Assembly: GCA_024236195.1 (NCBI GenBank)
Contig: JACKKZ010000008.1
Span: 1 to 64,000, forward strand
From: Sphingomonadaceae bacterium
Lineage (GTDB): Bacteria > Pseudomonadota > Alphaproteobacteria > Sphingomonadales > Sphingomonadaceae
DNA: 64,000 nucleotides
Direction: 5' to 3'
Part shown: one piece after another, positions 8,588 through 16,134 of the stretch
Layout: every line of letters begins with the position of its first letter
How positions within the stretch are numbered: position 1 is the first letter of the stretch
Translations under genes and position numbers: made by a program
The notes under the pieces: generated by a model
The model's input: the letters and a program-made list of their open reading frames with translations, nothing else
Told to the model about the DNA's origin: nothing
Database searches by the model: none

Positions 8588-9043
8588 GGTTCGCGCGAAG
8601 ACGCGAAGAGGTCAGTCCCCGTACGAACCGCCTCGATGATCATTGACGACGCGCCGCAGGCCATCCTTGAACATTGCTTGCCCGAAATTCATCAGCAACC
8701 CGACCGGCAGCCTCATCAATCGAAGATAGGTGAGAAGTTGCTTTCCATGAACCGGTGCAAGCTTGTCGACAGACTTGAGTTCAATGATCAGGCAGCCCTC
8801 GATCAAAAGGTCGATTTTGAAAGCGTTGTCTACGATAACGCCATTATATTTCAGCGGGACAGAAACCTGCCGTTTCACCTGAAAGCCTTGCTGCCTTAAT
8901 CCCTCGGCCAGCAACGCTTCATATGCACTTTCGAGCAGCCCCGGTCCGATATCACGGTGAATATGGTATCCGCAATCGACGACGATTCTTGCAATGTGCT
9001 CCAGTTTGTCTGGGTGCAACATCTTCGCGTCTTCGCGTGAACC
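8588..9043. mobile_element. gene cassette framed by inverted repeats (GxxExxY element)
   Basis: A 22-base sequence at 8588-8609 (GGTTCGCGCGAAGACGCGAA plus GA) is the reverse complement of 9022-9043 with 21 of 22 bases matching. Each arm holds a tandem octamer, CTTCGCGT twice. Between them is only the GxxExxY gene: its stop is 3 bases inside the left arm and its conserved start adjoins the right arm. The unit lies exactly between the stop of the dehydrogenase and the start of nspC. No transposase is present, so mobility is inferred from structure. Confidence 0.6.
8612..9022 (-). CDS. GxxExxY protein (PD-(D/E)XK-like family)
   Basis: Member of the GxxExxY family (TIGR04256/PF13366), of unknown function, predicted to have a PD-(D/E)XK nuclease-like fold. 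The naming motif is GPGLLESAYE near residue 25, followed by a core strand pair FKIDLLIEGCLIIELKSVD in which the Asp and the E-x-K are the expected metal-site residues. ATG at 9022 (MLHPDKLEHIA) begins the conserved region; a longer frame from 9052 adds ten residues encoded by the inverted repeat itself and would overlap the dehydrogenase stop by one base (TGATG), so coupled translation from 9052 is also possible. It interrupts a polyamine operon to which it has no evident link. Confidence 0.8.
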   Translation of the reverse strand: MLHPDKLEHIARIVVDCGYHIHRDIGPGLLESAYEALLAEGLRQQGFQVKRQVSVPLKYNGVIVDNAFKIDLLIEGCLIIELKSVDKLAPVHGKQLLTYLRLMRLPVGLLMNFGQAMFKDGLRRVVNDHRGGSYGD

Positions 9044-9051
9044 AGAATCCA

Positions 9052-10263
9052 TCAGAACGACACAGGCCCCTCAAGCTCCTCGACCGTCCACGGCAGGCCA
9101 TGTTGGTTCAACATATCCATGAACGGATCGGGGTCCATCTGCTCCATGTTGAACACGCCCTCACCCGACCACAGGCCTTGCACCACCATAGCTGAACCGA
9201 TCATTGCCGGGACGCCGGTGGTGTAACTCACTGCCTGGTTGCCGGTTTCTTCGTAGGCGGCTTCATGCGAGCAGATATTCTTGATGTAGAAGGTCTTCTC
9301 GCCGCTCCCATCCAGCGCTTCGCCGGTGGCGATACAGCCGATATTGGTGTTCCCCTTGGTCGTTTCACCCAGTGTCTCCGGCTGCGGCAGCACGGCGGCG
9401 AGGAATTGCAGGGGGATGATTTCCTGCCCCTTGTATTTCACCGGGTCGATCCGCGTCATGCCGACATTCTGCAGCACGGTGAGGTGGGTGATATAGGCAT
9501 CGCCAAAGGTCATCCAGAAGCGCGCACGCTCCAGTTCAGGGATGAACTTGGCGAGGCTCTCCAGCTCCTCGTGATACATCATGTACATGTTCTTCGGGCC
9601 GACCGCTTCGAAGTCGAATTCGACCTTTTTCGCCATCGCCGGAGTCTCGACGAATTCGCCATTATCCCAATGCCGCGCCGGGGCAGTCACTTCGCGGATG
9701 TTGATTTCCGGGTTGAAATTGGTGGCGAAATGCTGGCCGTGGTCACCGCCGTTGCAATCGAGGATATCGAGCTGGCGGATAGTCTTCAGCTTGTGCTTCT
9801 TGAGCCACATGGTGAAAACGCTGGTGACGCCCGGGTCGAAGCCGGAGCCGAGCAGCGCCATGATTCCGGCCTGTTTGAAGCGGTCGTGATAGGCCCACTG
9901 CCAGCTATATTCGAATTTCGCTTCGTCCTTCGGCTCGTAATTGGCAGTGTCGAGATAGTTCACGCCCGCTTCAAGGCAGGCGTCCATGATCGGCAAATCC
10001 TGATAGGGAAGCGCGAGGTTGACCACGAGGCTGGGCTGGACCTTGCGGATCAGGTTCACCATCGCCGGGACTTCCTCAGCGTCGATTTCGTAGGTGGCCA
10101 CGTCCACGCCGCAGCGCTGCTTCACGCTGGCGGCAATCGCATCGCATTTCGCCTTCGTGCGGCTGGCGAGGTGAATATCGCTAAAGATGTCGGGGTTGAA
10201 GGCCATCTTGTGAACGCAGACCGAGCTGACACCGCCGGCACCGATTACGAGGACTGTGGACAT
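9052..10263 (-). CDS. carboxynorspermidine dehydrogenase (saccharopine dehydrogenase family)
   Basis: NADPH-dependent enzyme that condenses a diamine (putrescine or 1,3-diaminopropane) with aspartate semialdehyde to give carboxy(nor)spermidine. MSTVLVIGAGGVSSV is the Rossmann glycine motif; the family's NLALPYQDLPIMDACLEAGVNYLDTANYEP, LLGSGFDPGVTSVF and DCNGGDHG are present. Length, 403 residues, is normal. The start at 10263 is the first codon of the Rossmann strand; a frame extension to 10308 is unlikely. First gene of the polyamine cluster. Its co-substrate is made by asd, also in this window but in a separate unit. Often annotated only as saccharopine dehydrogenase; the pairing with nspC identifies it. 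Confidence 0.9.
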   Translation of the reverse strand: MSTVLVIGAGGVSSVCVHKMAFNPDIFSDIHLASRTKAKCDAIAASVKQRCGVDVATYEIDAEEVPAMVNLIRKVQPSLVVNLALPYQDLPIMDACLEAGVNYLDTANYEPKDEAKFEYSWQWAYHDRFKQAGIMALLGSGFDPGVTSVFTMWLKKHKLKTIRQLDILDCNGGDHGQHFATNFNPEINIREVTAPARHWDNGEFVETPAMAKKVEFDFEAVGPKNMYMMYHEELESLAKFIPELERARFWMTFGDAYITHLTVLQNVGMTRIDPVKYKGQEIIPLQFLAAVLPQPETLGETTKGNTNIGCIATGEALDGSGEKTFYIKNICSHEAAYEETGNQAVSYTTGVPAMIGSAMVVQGLWSGEGVFNMEQMDPDPFMDMLNQHGLPWTVEELEGPVSF

Positions 10264-10490
10264 GCTAAGTTTCTCCGGAAACGAATCTTGGGGGTTCCAA
10301 TAGGGCAATGAGCGAGGCTCGCCAACGATCCTGCACAGGATGATTTCCTACTTGCCGGAAATGGGGCATCACTGCCGCATCTTTACCTGCTTACCCCTGT
10401 CCCAAATGCCAAACTCCGACCCAATAGCCGCCGCGCGGTTTCTTGCCATTGGACTGTGTTCCATGTGTTCCACTTGCTCAGGAAAGCCCC

Positions 10491-11444
10491 ATGCAAACTG
10501 AACGAATGCCAACCCGCGACGGTGTGCTGGAGGCCAATCGCAAGATCGCGGCGATCCTGCCCCCACCCCCGCTGCTGCCGCTGGAGATTGGCGGCGTGCA
10601 GCTGTGGGCCAAAGCAGAGGTGCTCCAGCCTATTGGCGCCTTCAAGATCCGCGGCGGCTGGCACCGGCTGAGCGCGCTGGATGAGACGCAGCGCCAGCGC
10701 GGTGTGGTCGCGGTTTCCAGTGGGAACCATGCGCAAGGTGTCGCATGGGCAGCCAGAAGGCTGGGGATCAAGGCAACCATCGTCATGCCACGTGACGCGC
10801 CACAGGTGAAACTCGACGCGACCCGCGCACTAGGCGCTGACATCGTGCTCTATGACCGCCCCGGCGAAGACCGCGACGAGGTGGCGGCGACGCTGGTGGC
10901 AAAGACCGGCGCAGTCCTCGTCCATGCCTTTGGCGATCCATGGGTGATCGAAGGGCAAGGCAGCGCCGGGATCGAAATTGCTCAGCAACTGGGCCGCGAA
11001 CCCTCTCGCATCCTCACCTGTTGCGGCGGCGGCGGGCTGGCGGCGGGCCTCGCCCTCGCCTGCCCGTCCAGCGCCATCGTGCCGGTCGAGCCGGAAGGTT
11101 GGGATATGGTCGGGCAAGCACTTGTCCGCGGTGAACTGGTCAACGCGGCAAAGGATGCACCGAAAACGATCTGTGATGCGCTACAACCCACAGCAACCAA
11201 AGCGATCAACCTTGCTGTTTTGCAGGGTCGCTCCGATCCGGGCGTAACCGTGAGTGACGAAGAAGTGCGCGCCGCACAGCGCTTCGCCTTCGCAAAGCTC
11301 CATCTTGTTGTCGAACCGGGTGGAGCAGCAGCACTTGCTGCGGCGCTGGCAGGCAAGGTGCCGCTCGATGAAAACACCGTGGTCATGCTGACCGGCGGCA
11401 ATGTCGATCCGACGGCATACGCCCGGACTATTACTGGCGAGTAA
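10491..11444 (+). CDS. threonine/serine dehydratase-like PLP enzyme
   Basis: PLP fold-II enzyme of the serine/threonine dehydratase and serine racemase family. K52 in GAFKIRGG binds PLP; SSGNHAQGVAWAAR and the phosphate loop CCGGGGLAAG are present, as is the closing LTGGNVDP. At 317 residues it lacks the C-terminal ACT-like regulatory domain of biosynthetic IlvA, so a catabolic dehydratase or racemase is likelier. ATG 10491 follows AGGAAAGCCCC; a second ATG is five codons in. It is divergent from the polyamine genes across a 227-base gap in which I see nothing firm. Exact substrate cannot be read from sequence. Confidence 0.85.
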   Translation: MQTERMPTRDGVLEANRKIAAILPPPPLLPLEIGGVQLWAKAEVLQPIGAFKIRGGWHRLSALDETQRQRGVVAVSSGNHAQGVAWAARRLGIKATIVMPRDAPQVKLDATRALGADIVLYDRPGEDRDEVAATLVAKTGAVLVHAFGDPWVIEGQGSAGIEIAQQLGREPSRILTCCGGGGLAAGLALACPSSAIVPVEPEGWDMVGQALVRGELVNAAKDAPKTICDALQPTATKAINLAVLQGRSDPGVTVSDEEVRAAQRFAFAKLHLVVEPGGAAALAAALAGKVPLDENTVVMLTGGNVDPTAYARTITGE

Positions 11445-11509
11445 GTTGCATTTGACAATCAATCCGCGAGCAAGCACTCTCCCTGTCGGAGAAAGAAGGG
11501 GAGAAATCC

Positions 11510-11959
11510 ATGCAAGCGCAAATGCTCGCGCCCGCCGCCGTATTGGTGGCGTGGTCGCTTATCATGCTGTTCTGGACGGCGGGAACCCGGTTTTCCGCCA
11601 TGGCGAAGATGGGGGGCGGACTGGGTGATGCCAAACCCGGCGGCCGCGGCCGCGACCTCAATGGCGTGCTGCCCGATGTCGTGAACTGGAAGGCCCACAA
11701 TTACGATCACCTGATGGAACAGCCGACCATTTTCTATCCCACCGTCATCATCCTCGCGATGATGGGCGCAACCGGCGGGGATGCGCTGGCAGCGTGGATC
11801 TATGTCGGCTTGCGGATCGTGCATTCGGTTTACCAGGCGACAATCAATGTCGTGAAAATCCGCTTCCTGATCTTCCTGAGCGCGACCTTTGCGCTGGTCT
11901 ATCTCGCCTATCGGGCCATCGCCCTGACCCTGTTCGCAAACCCGGGAGTTGTCGCATGA
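11510..11959 (+). CDS. MAPEG family membrane protein
   Basis: A 149-residue inner-membrane protein with about four transmembrane segments and the MAPEG-family pattern (PF01124): a polar loop with LPDVVNWKAHNYDHLMEQPTIFYP followed by WIYVGLRIVHSVYQ. MAPEG enzymes in eukaryotes are glutathione-dependent; bacterial members of this small type have no assigned substrate. The start ATG 11510 has GGGGAG upstream. It overlaps the next, paralogous gene by four bases (ATGA), so the two are translated together and may form hetero-oligomers. Confidence 0.8.
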   Translation: MQAQMLAPAAVLVAWSLIMLFWTAGTRFSAMAKMGGGLGDAKPGGRGRDLNGVLPDVVNWKAHNYDHLMEQPTIFYPTVIILAMMGATGGDALAAWIYVGLRIVHSVYQATINVVKIRFLIFLSATFALVYLAYRAIALTLFANPGVVA

Positions 11960-12390
11960 TTGGAATGGAAATCCTCAAGCCTGTCGTGGCGCTGGCCGCA
12001 TGGACGATGGTAATGTGGGCTTGGATGTATGCCACCCGCATCCCGGCCATGCAGAAATCGGACAAGATTGATGTCGGGACGCTGAAAGGTGGCAAAACCG
12101 GGGACCTCGATGGCGTCCTGCCTGACCATATCCAGTGGAAGGCGCACAACTACAACCACCTGCATGAAGCCCCGACCGTGTTCTATGCCATCGCCATCAC
12201 GCTGGCCGTGATTGGCCAGGGCGATGGGCTCAATGCACTGCTGGCATGGATTTATGTCGGGCTGCGCGTGATCCACTCGCTGGTGCAGGCCACCGCGAAC
12301 AAGGTGATGGTGCGCTTTGTGCTCTTCGCTCTTTCAAGCGTAGTGCTGATGGCGCTGATCCTCCACGCTGCGATTGCACTGTTTCACTAA
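11956..12390 (+). CDS. second MAPEG family membrane protein
   Basis: A 144-residue paralogue of the preceding gene, with the same loop and helix pattern (LPDHIQWKAHNYNHLHEAPTVFYA, then WIYVGLRVIHSLVQ) and about four membrane segments. The start overlaps the previous stop by four bases. Tandem duplication followed by divergence explains the pair. Function as for its partner is unknown. Its stop is 31 bases from the convergent thioredoxin reductase stop; no hairpin terminator is evident between them. Confidence 0.8.
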   Translation: MIGMEILKPVVALAAWTMVMWAWMYATRIPAMQKSDKIDVGTLKGGKTGDLDGVLPDHIQWKAHNYNHLHEAPTVFYAIAITLAVIGQGDGLNALLAWIYVGLRVIHSLVQATANKVMVRFVLFALSSVVLMALILHAAIALFH

Positions 12391-12420
12391 CCGGACAGGC
12401 AGCCGGACCTCGCGGAAGCG

Positions 12421-13392
12421 CTACTCCGCAGGTTCGGCTGTCTTTGCTGCATGGTCGCGGGTCGCAAGGAAACGCTCCGCATCGAGCGCGGCCATGCAGC
12501 CCGTACCCGCAGCGGTCACCGCCTGACGATAGGTGTGATCCATCACGTCACCGCAGGCAAACACGCCGGGAATGGCTGTCTTGGGTGTGCCCGGTTCGAC
12601 CACCAGATAGCCACTCGAATCCGTTTCCAGCTTGCCCTTGAACAGCTCTGTCGAAGGGGCGTGGCCGATGGCGACAAAGGCCCCGTCGACTTCCAGCGTG
12701 CTGATGTCGCCGGTTACAGTATCGACCAGTTCGAGACTGCCCAGCGTCCCATCTTCACCCGCGACAAAGCGCTTCACGCTCTTGTTCCACAGCGGGGTGA
12801 TCTTCTCATTGGCGAAGAGGCGATCCTGCAGGATCTTCTCTGAACGCAGCTCATCCCGGCGATGGATCAACGTCACATCGTCCGAATGGTTGGTGAGGTA
12901 GAGCGCTTCCTCAACCGCCGTATTCCCGCCGCCGATCACCGCGACTTTCTTGCCGCGATAAAAGAAGCCGTCGCAAGTCGCGCAGGCAGACACGCCCTTG
13001 CCGCCCAGTTCCTGCTCACCTTCCACGCCCAGCCACTTGGCCTGTGCGCCAGTGGCAATCACCAGCACATCGCCGACATATTCATCGCCGCTGTCGCCCT
13101 TGGCCGTGAAAGGAGAACCGTTAGCAAGATCCACCTCGGTGATCGTATCCCACATCATCCGCGTACCGACATGCTCGGCCTGCGCCTGCATCTCCTGCAT
13201 CAGCCACGGGCCCTGAATCACGTCGCGGAAGCCCGGATAGTTCTCGACATCGGTGGTGATGGTCAACTGCCCGCCGGGCTGCAGCCCCTGCACGACAATC
13301 GGCTCCATCCCGGCGCGCGCGCCGTAGATCGCGGCGCTCAGGCCGGCCGGGCCGGAACCGATAATCAACATGCGGGTGGTGTGCGTCGTCAT
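12421..13392 (-). CDS. trxB: thioredoxin-disulfide reductase
   Basis: FAD/NADPH flavoenzyme that reduces thioredoxin. FAD-binding GSGPAGLSAAIYGARA at the N-terminus, the redox-active pair Cys137/Cys140 in SACATCDGFF, NADPH-binding GGGNTAVEEA, and the C-terminal FAD motif GVFACGDVMDHTYRQAVTAAGTG are all intact. Length, 323 residues, is normal for the low-molecular-weight class. ATG 13392 is chosen because GGAAAG sits seven bases upstream; an in-frame ATG at 13407 lacks such a site. Followed by no obvious operon partner. Confidence 0.97.
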   Translation of the reverse strand: MTTHTTRMLIIGSGPAGLSAAIYGARAGMEPIVVQGLQPGGQLTITTDVENYPGFRDVIQGPWLMQEMQAQAEHVGTRMMWDTITEVDLANGSPFTAKGDSGDEYVGDVLVIATGAQAKWLGVEGEQELGGKGVSACATCDGFFYRGKKVAVIGGGNTAVEEALYLTNHSDDVTLIHRRDELRSEKILQDRLFANEKITPLWNKSVKRFVAGEDGTLGSLELVDTVTGDISTLEVDGAFVAIGHAPSTELFKGKLETDSSGYLVVEPGTPKTAIPGVFACGDVMDHTYRQAVTAAGTGCMAALDAERFLATRDHAAKTAEPAE

Positions 13393-13437
13393 GGTCTGTC
13401 TTTCCAAAAAATCGGGAAACTGTTGCCGCGCTGATAT

Positions 13438-14217
13438 CTATACGAGCAGCGCGTTGCGCAAGGCCTCCCGCCTTGCACTGTCCACACCCAGCATGTCTTC
13501 GAGATAGGCATCGAGGCTGCCGTGCTCGTCAGCGATGCGTTCAAAAGCGGCGTGGAGGAAGGCTTCATCCGTGCCCAGCAACACCTTCAGCGCGTCTCCT
13601 GTGGCATTGCCGGGGCGATTGGCGAACAGCCGTGCAGACTGCCGAGCCAGCACATCGCTGGTTTCATTGGCAAGATTGGTAAGCAGGTAATCGGCCATGG
13701 CATCATCGGGATGCACGCCCAGCGAATGATGGAGCAACGCCACCGCTACACCGGTGCGGTCCTTGCCGGCAAAGCAATGGACGAGGCTAGGCCCCTTCCC
13801 TTCCGCCAGCGCGGCGAAATAGTCGCGAAAAATTGCCAGCATTGGTGGGTTGTAGGGCATACGGCGATAGAGCTGGACCATGCGCATATGCGCCTGATCT
13901 GCGGTGGGAGTGCCCTGCTCCGCCTCTTCATGCGGGGCGCGGTTGGTGGTCTCCCCATCGTAGAAGACGACTTGCGCGGCAAAGCCTGCTGGCCTGCGGC
14001 AAGGGAAACCGTTGCGCTCGCTGGATCCGCGCAAATCAACGACATGGGCAAGGTCAATTTCCGCCACTACCGCCAGGTCTGCGTCGCTTGCTTCATGGTG
14101 CTGGCCTGACCGCCACAAAACCCCTCGGCGCACGCGACCGCCGCCAGCAGTGGCATAACCACCATAATCGCGGAAATTATGGATTCCTTCGAGCGGGAGC
14201 AGCCTGTCATTGGTCAT
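13438..14217 (-). CDS. tyrosine-protein-phosphatase-like protein
   Basis: Member of the Y_phosphatase3 group (PF13350). NFRDYGG near residue 14, DLRGSSER and the P-loop HCFAGKDRTG with nucleophile C148 and R154 fit the CX5R signature of dual-specificity or lipid phosphatases. Length, 259 residues, is typical. ATG 14217 gives a start close to the conserved LEGIHNFRDYGG; a frame to 14283 adds 22 unlikely residues. It is a single gene, with its stop 45 bases upstream of trxB on the same strand. The substrate is unknown; members include tyrosine and phosphoinositide phosphatases. Confidence 0.85.
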   Translation of the reverse strand: MTNDRLLPLEGIHNFRDYGGYATAGGGRVRRGVLWRSGQHHEASDADLAVVAEIDLAHVVDLRGSSERNGFPCRRPAGFAAQVVFYDGETTNRAPHEEAEQGTPTADQAHMRMVQLYRRMPYNPPMLAIFRDYFAALAEGKGPSLVHCFAGKDRTGVAVALLHHSLGVHPDDAMADYLLTNLANETSDVLARQSARLFANRPGNATGDALKVLLGTDEAFLHAAFERIADEHGSLDAYLEDMLGVDSARREALRNALLV

Positions 14218-14367
14218 CGCATGGCGGTGCCAAGCCGGAGCGGACTTGGCAAGCGGGCATCCCACCGATCCACGGGTTTTCACGGAGGCAGGGCGTCACG
14301 CGGCGCCAACCGCCTTTGCTTACACCCTGACAACTATGATGGGCAAAGACACGAGGGCAAGACGAAT

Positions 14368-14766
14368 ATGGCGTACATCCTGATAGTCGACGAGGATTAC
14401 CTGTCTGCAGAGATCGCCAGTGATGCGCTGGTGCAGGCTGGCCATACAAGCGGCACAGTGCATGATGCCCAAAGCGCGCGCAGCCTGCTGGCGCATAAGC
14501 GGCCTGACCTGCTGTTGATTTCTGCATCGCTGCCGGGCAGATCGAGCGCTGGGCTGATGCGGGAATTGCGCCTGTCAGACGAATATCACCAACTGCCCAT
14601 TATCTTGCTCGGCCTGCAAAGCGCGATGTTGCCTTCCGCACAGGAGGTCCTGCCGAAACCCACCATGCCCGCGGTGCTGGTTGGACGGGTCAATGCGATC
14701 CTGCATGCCGCAGGCCGCCCGGTCCATCACTGGCAGGCAACCCGCAGCTCAGCGCGGCGCGCCTGA
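14368..14766 (+). CDS. receiver-like protein lacking the phospho-acceptor Asp
   Basis: A 132-residue stand-alone CheY-like domain. It begins MAYILIVDEDYL with the acidic pair D8/D10, has the beta3 region RPDLLLISASLPG where the phosphorylated Asp should be but residue 52 is Ser, and keeps the conserved Lys in VLPKPT. It is therefore a pseudo-receiver that probably cannot be phosphorylated in the usual way. No output domain follows; the C-terminal 20 residues are Arg/His-rich (PVHHWQATRSSARRA). ATG 14368 directly precedes the beta1 strand. No kinase gene is nearby. It is convergent with otsA, one base apart. Confidence 0.75.
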   Translation: MAYILIVDEDYLSAEIASDALVQAGHTSGTVHDAQSARSLLAHKRPDLLLISASLPGRSSAGLMRELRLSDEYHQLPIILLGLQSAMLPSAQEVLPKPTMPAVLVGRVNAILHAAGRPVHHWQATRSSARRA

Positions 14767-14767
14767 G

Positions 14768-16133
14768 TTACTCGCTGGCAAGGTCGCGGCAGAAATTCGC
14801 GGTCCAATCCTGCACATTTTCGTCCCGAACGCTCACAATCAACTTTTCCCACCGGGCCTTGCGCTCGGCGAGCGGCATGTCGAGCGCGACCTTGATCGCA
14901 TGGCTCAAATCATCGGGACTATGTGGATTGACCAGCACGGCATCCTGCAATTGCTGCGCAGCGCCGGCAAAGCGTGAAAGGATGAGGACACCCGGATCAG
15001 CCGGGTCCTGGGCGGCGATATATTCCTTCGCCACGAGGTTCATCCCATCGCTCAGCGGGGACACCAGCCCGATCTTGCACGCGCGGTAGAAACCGAACAA
15101 TTCTGCCAGCGAGTAGCCCTTGTTCCATAGCGAATGGGCACAAGGTCCACTTCCGACCGCGCTCCGTTGATCTGCCCGGTCTTCTGTTCCAGCAAGGTGC
15201 GGATCTGCTGGTAGGATTCTACGTCTTCCCGGCTTGGCGGAGCAATCTGGATATAGACGAGGTCGCGCACGATCCGATACTGATCAAAAAGCGCCCGATC
15301 CCGTCAATACGCTCAGGCAGACCTTTGGAATAATCAAGCCGGTCCACCCCCAGCATCGCAGTGCGATCGCGCGTGCTGGAGATGATCCGCTGTTCGGCCT
15401 GTTTCGCTTCCGCTGTGTCACCCTGAGCCGACAAATGTTCGTAATCAATCCCGATGGGGTAAGCCCGTGCGACCACTGTGCGGCCTTCAAAGCAGATCGT
15501 GCCGCTCTCTTCATCCACTTCCGCGCCTAATTCCTTGCGGCAGTAATGGAAGCTCTCCAGCCATTCGGTCGTCTGGAAGCCCAGCAAGTCATAGGCCAGC
15601 ATTGTGCGCACCAGTCGCTCGTGAAACGGCAGCGAGACGAACAGGCGTGTCGGTGGCCACAGGATATGCAGAAGAAGCCGATCCGGTTCCTCAGCCCGCG
15701 TGAGCGCAACCCGCTCGCCAAAGGGATCAGGTGGTAATCATGCACCCAGACCAGATCTGATGGTTCGATTAGCGGCGCGGCGCTGTCTGCGAAGCGTTCA
15801 TTCACCGTTCATAACCGCGCCCGAATTCCCGCTCATATTCCGTCAGGTCAATACGGTAATGGAACAGCGGCCACAGCGTCGAGTTGGCATAGCCGTTATA
15901 ATATTCGTCTACATCCTGCTGTTCGAGGTCAATCGTCGCAGTGGTCACGCCATCATGGCGCTGCAAATTGATATTGCCCGTGAAACTGTCTGTTTCCTGA
16001 CCCGACCAGCCAAACCAGATGCCGCCGTTCTTCTTCAGCGCGGCGTTGAGCGCACCCGCAAGCCCCCTTGCGCGCCCGCCGCCCGCGCGCTTCGGCACGG
16101 CCACCGGTTCGAAATGACGACCAGCCTGCTCAC
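14768..16133 (-). pseudogene. otsA: trehalose-6-phosphate synthase, frameshifted
   Basis: GT20 glycosyltransferase joining UDP-glucose (or similar) and glucose-6-phosphate. Fragments in order: VSRLVVISNR at a GTG start (16131-16133), GGIWFGWSGQ, the catalytic-site SDLVWVHDYHLIP, RTMLAYDLLGFQTTEWLESF, DRTAMLGVDRLDYSKGLPERI, YIQIAPPSREDVESY, and PLSDGMNLVAKEYIAAQ in a clean C-terminal frame below about 15100. At least five frame changes separate them. Total length, about 455 codons, is normal. Third gene of the otsB-GH15-otsA unit; one base follows the GH15 stop. All domains survive, so sequence error is likely. Confidence 0.85.
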
Positions 16134-16134
16134 C

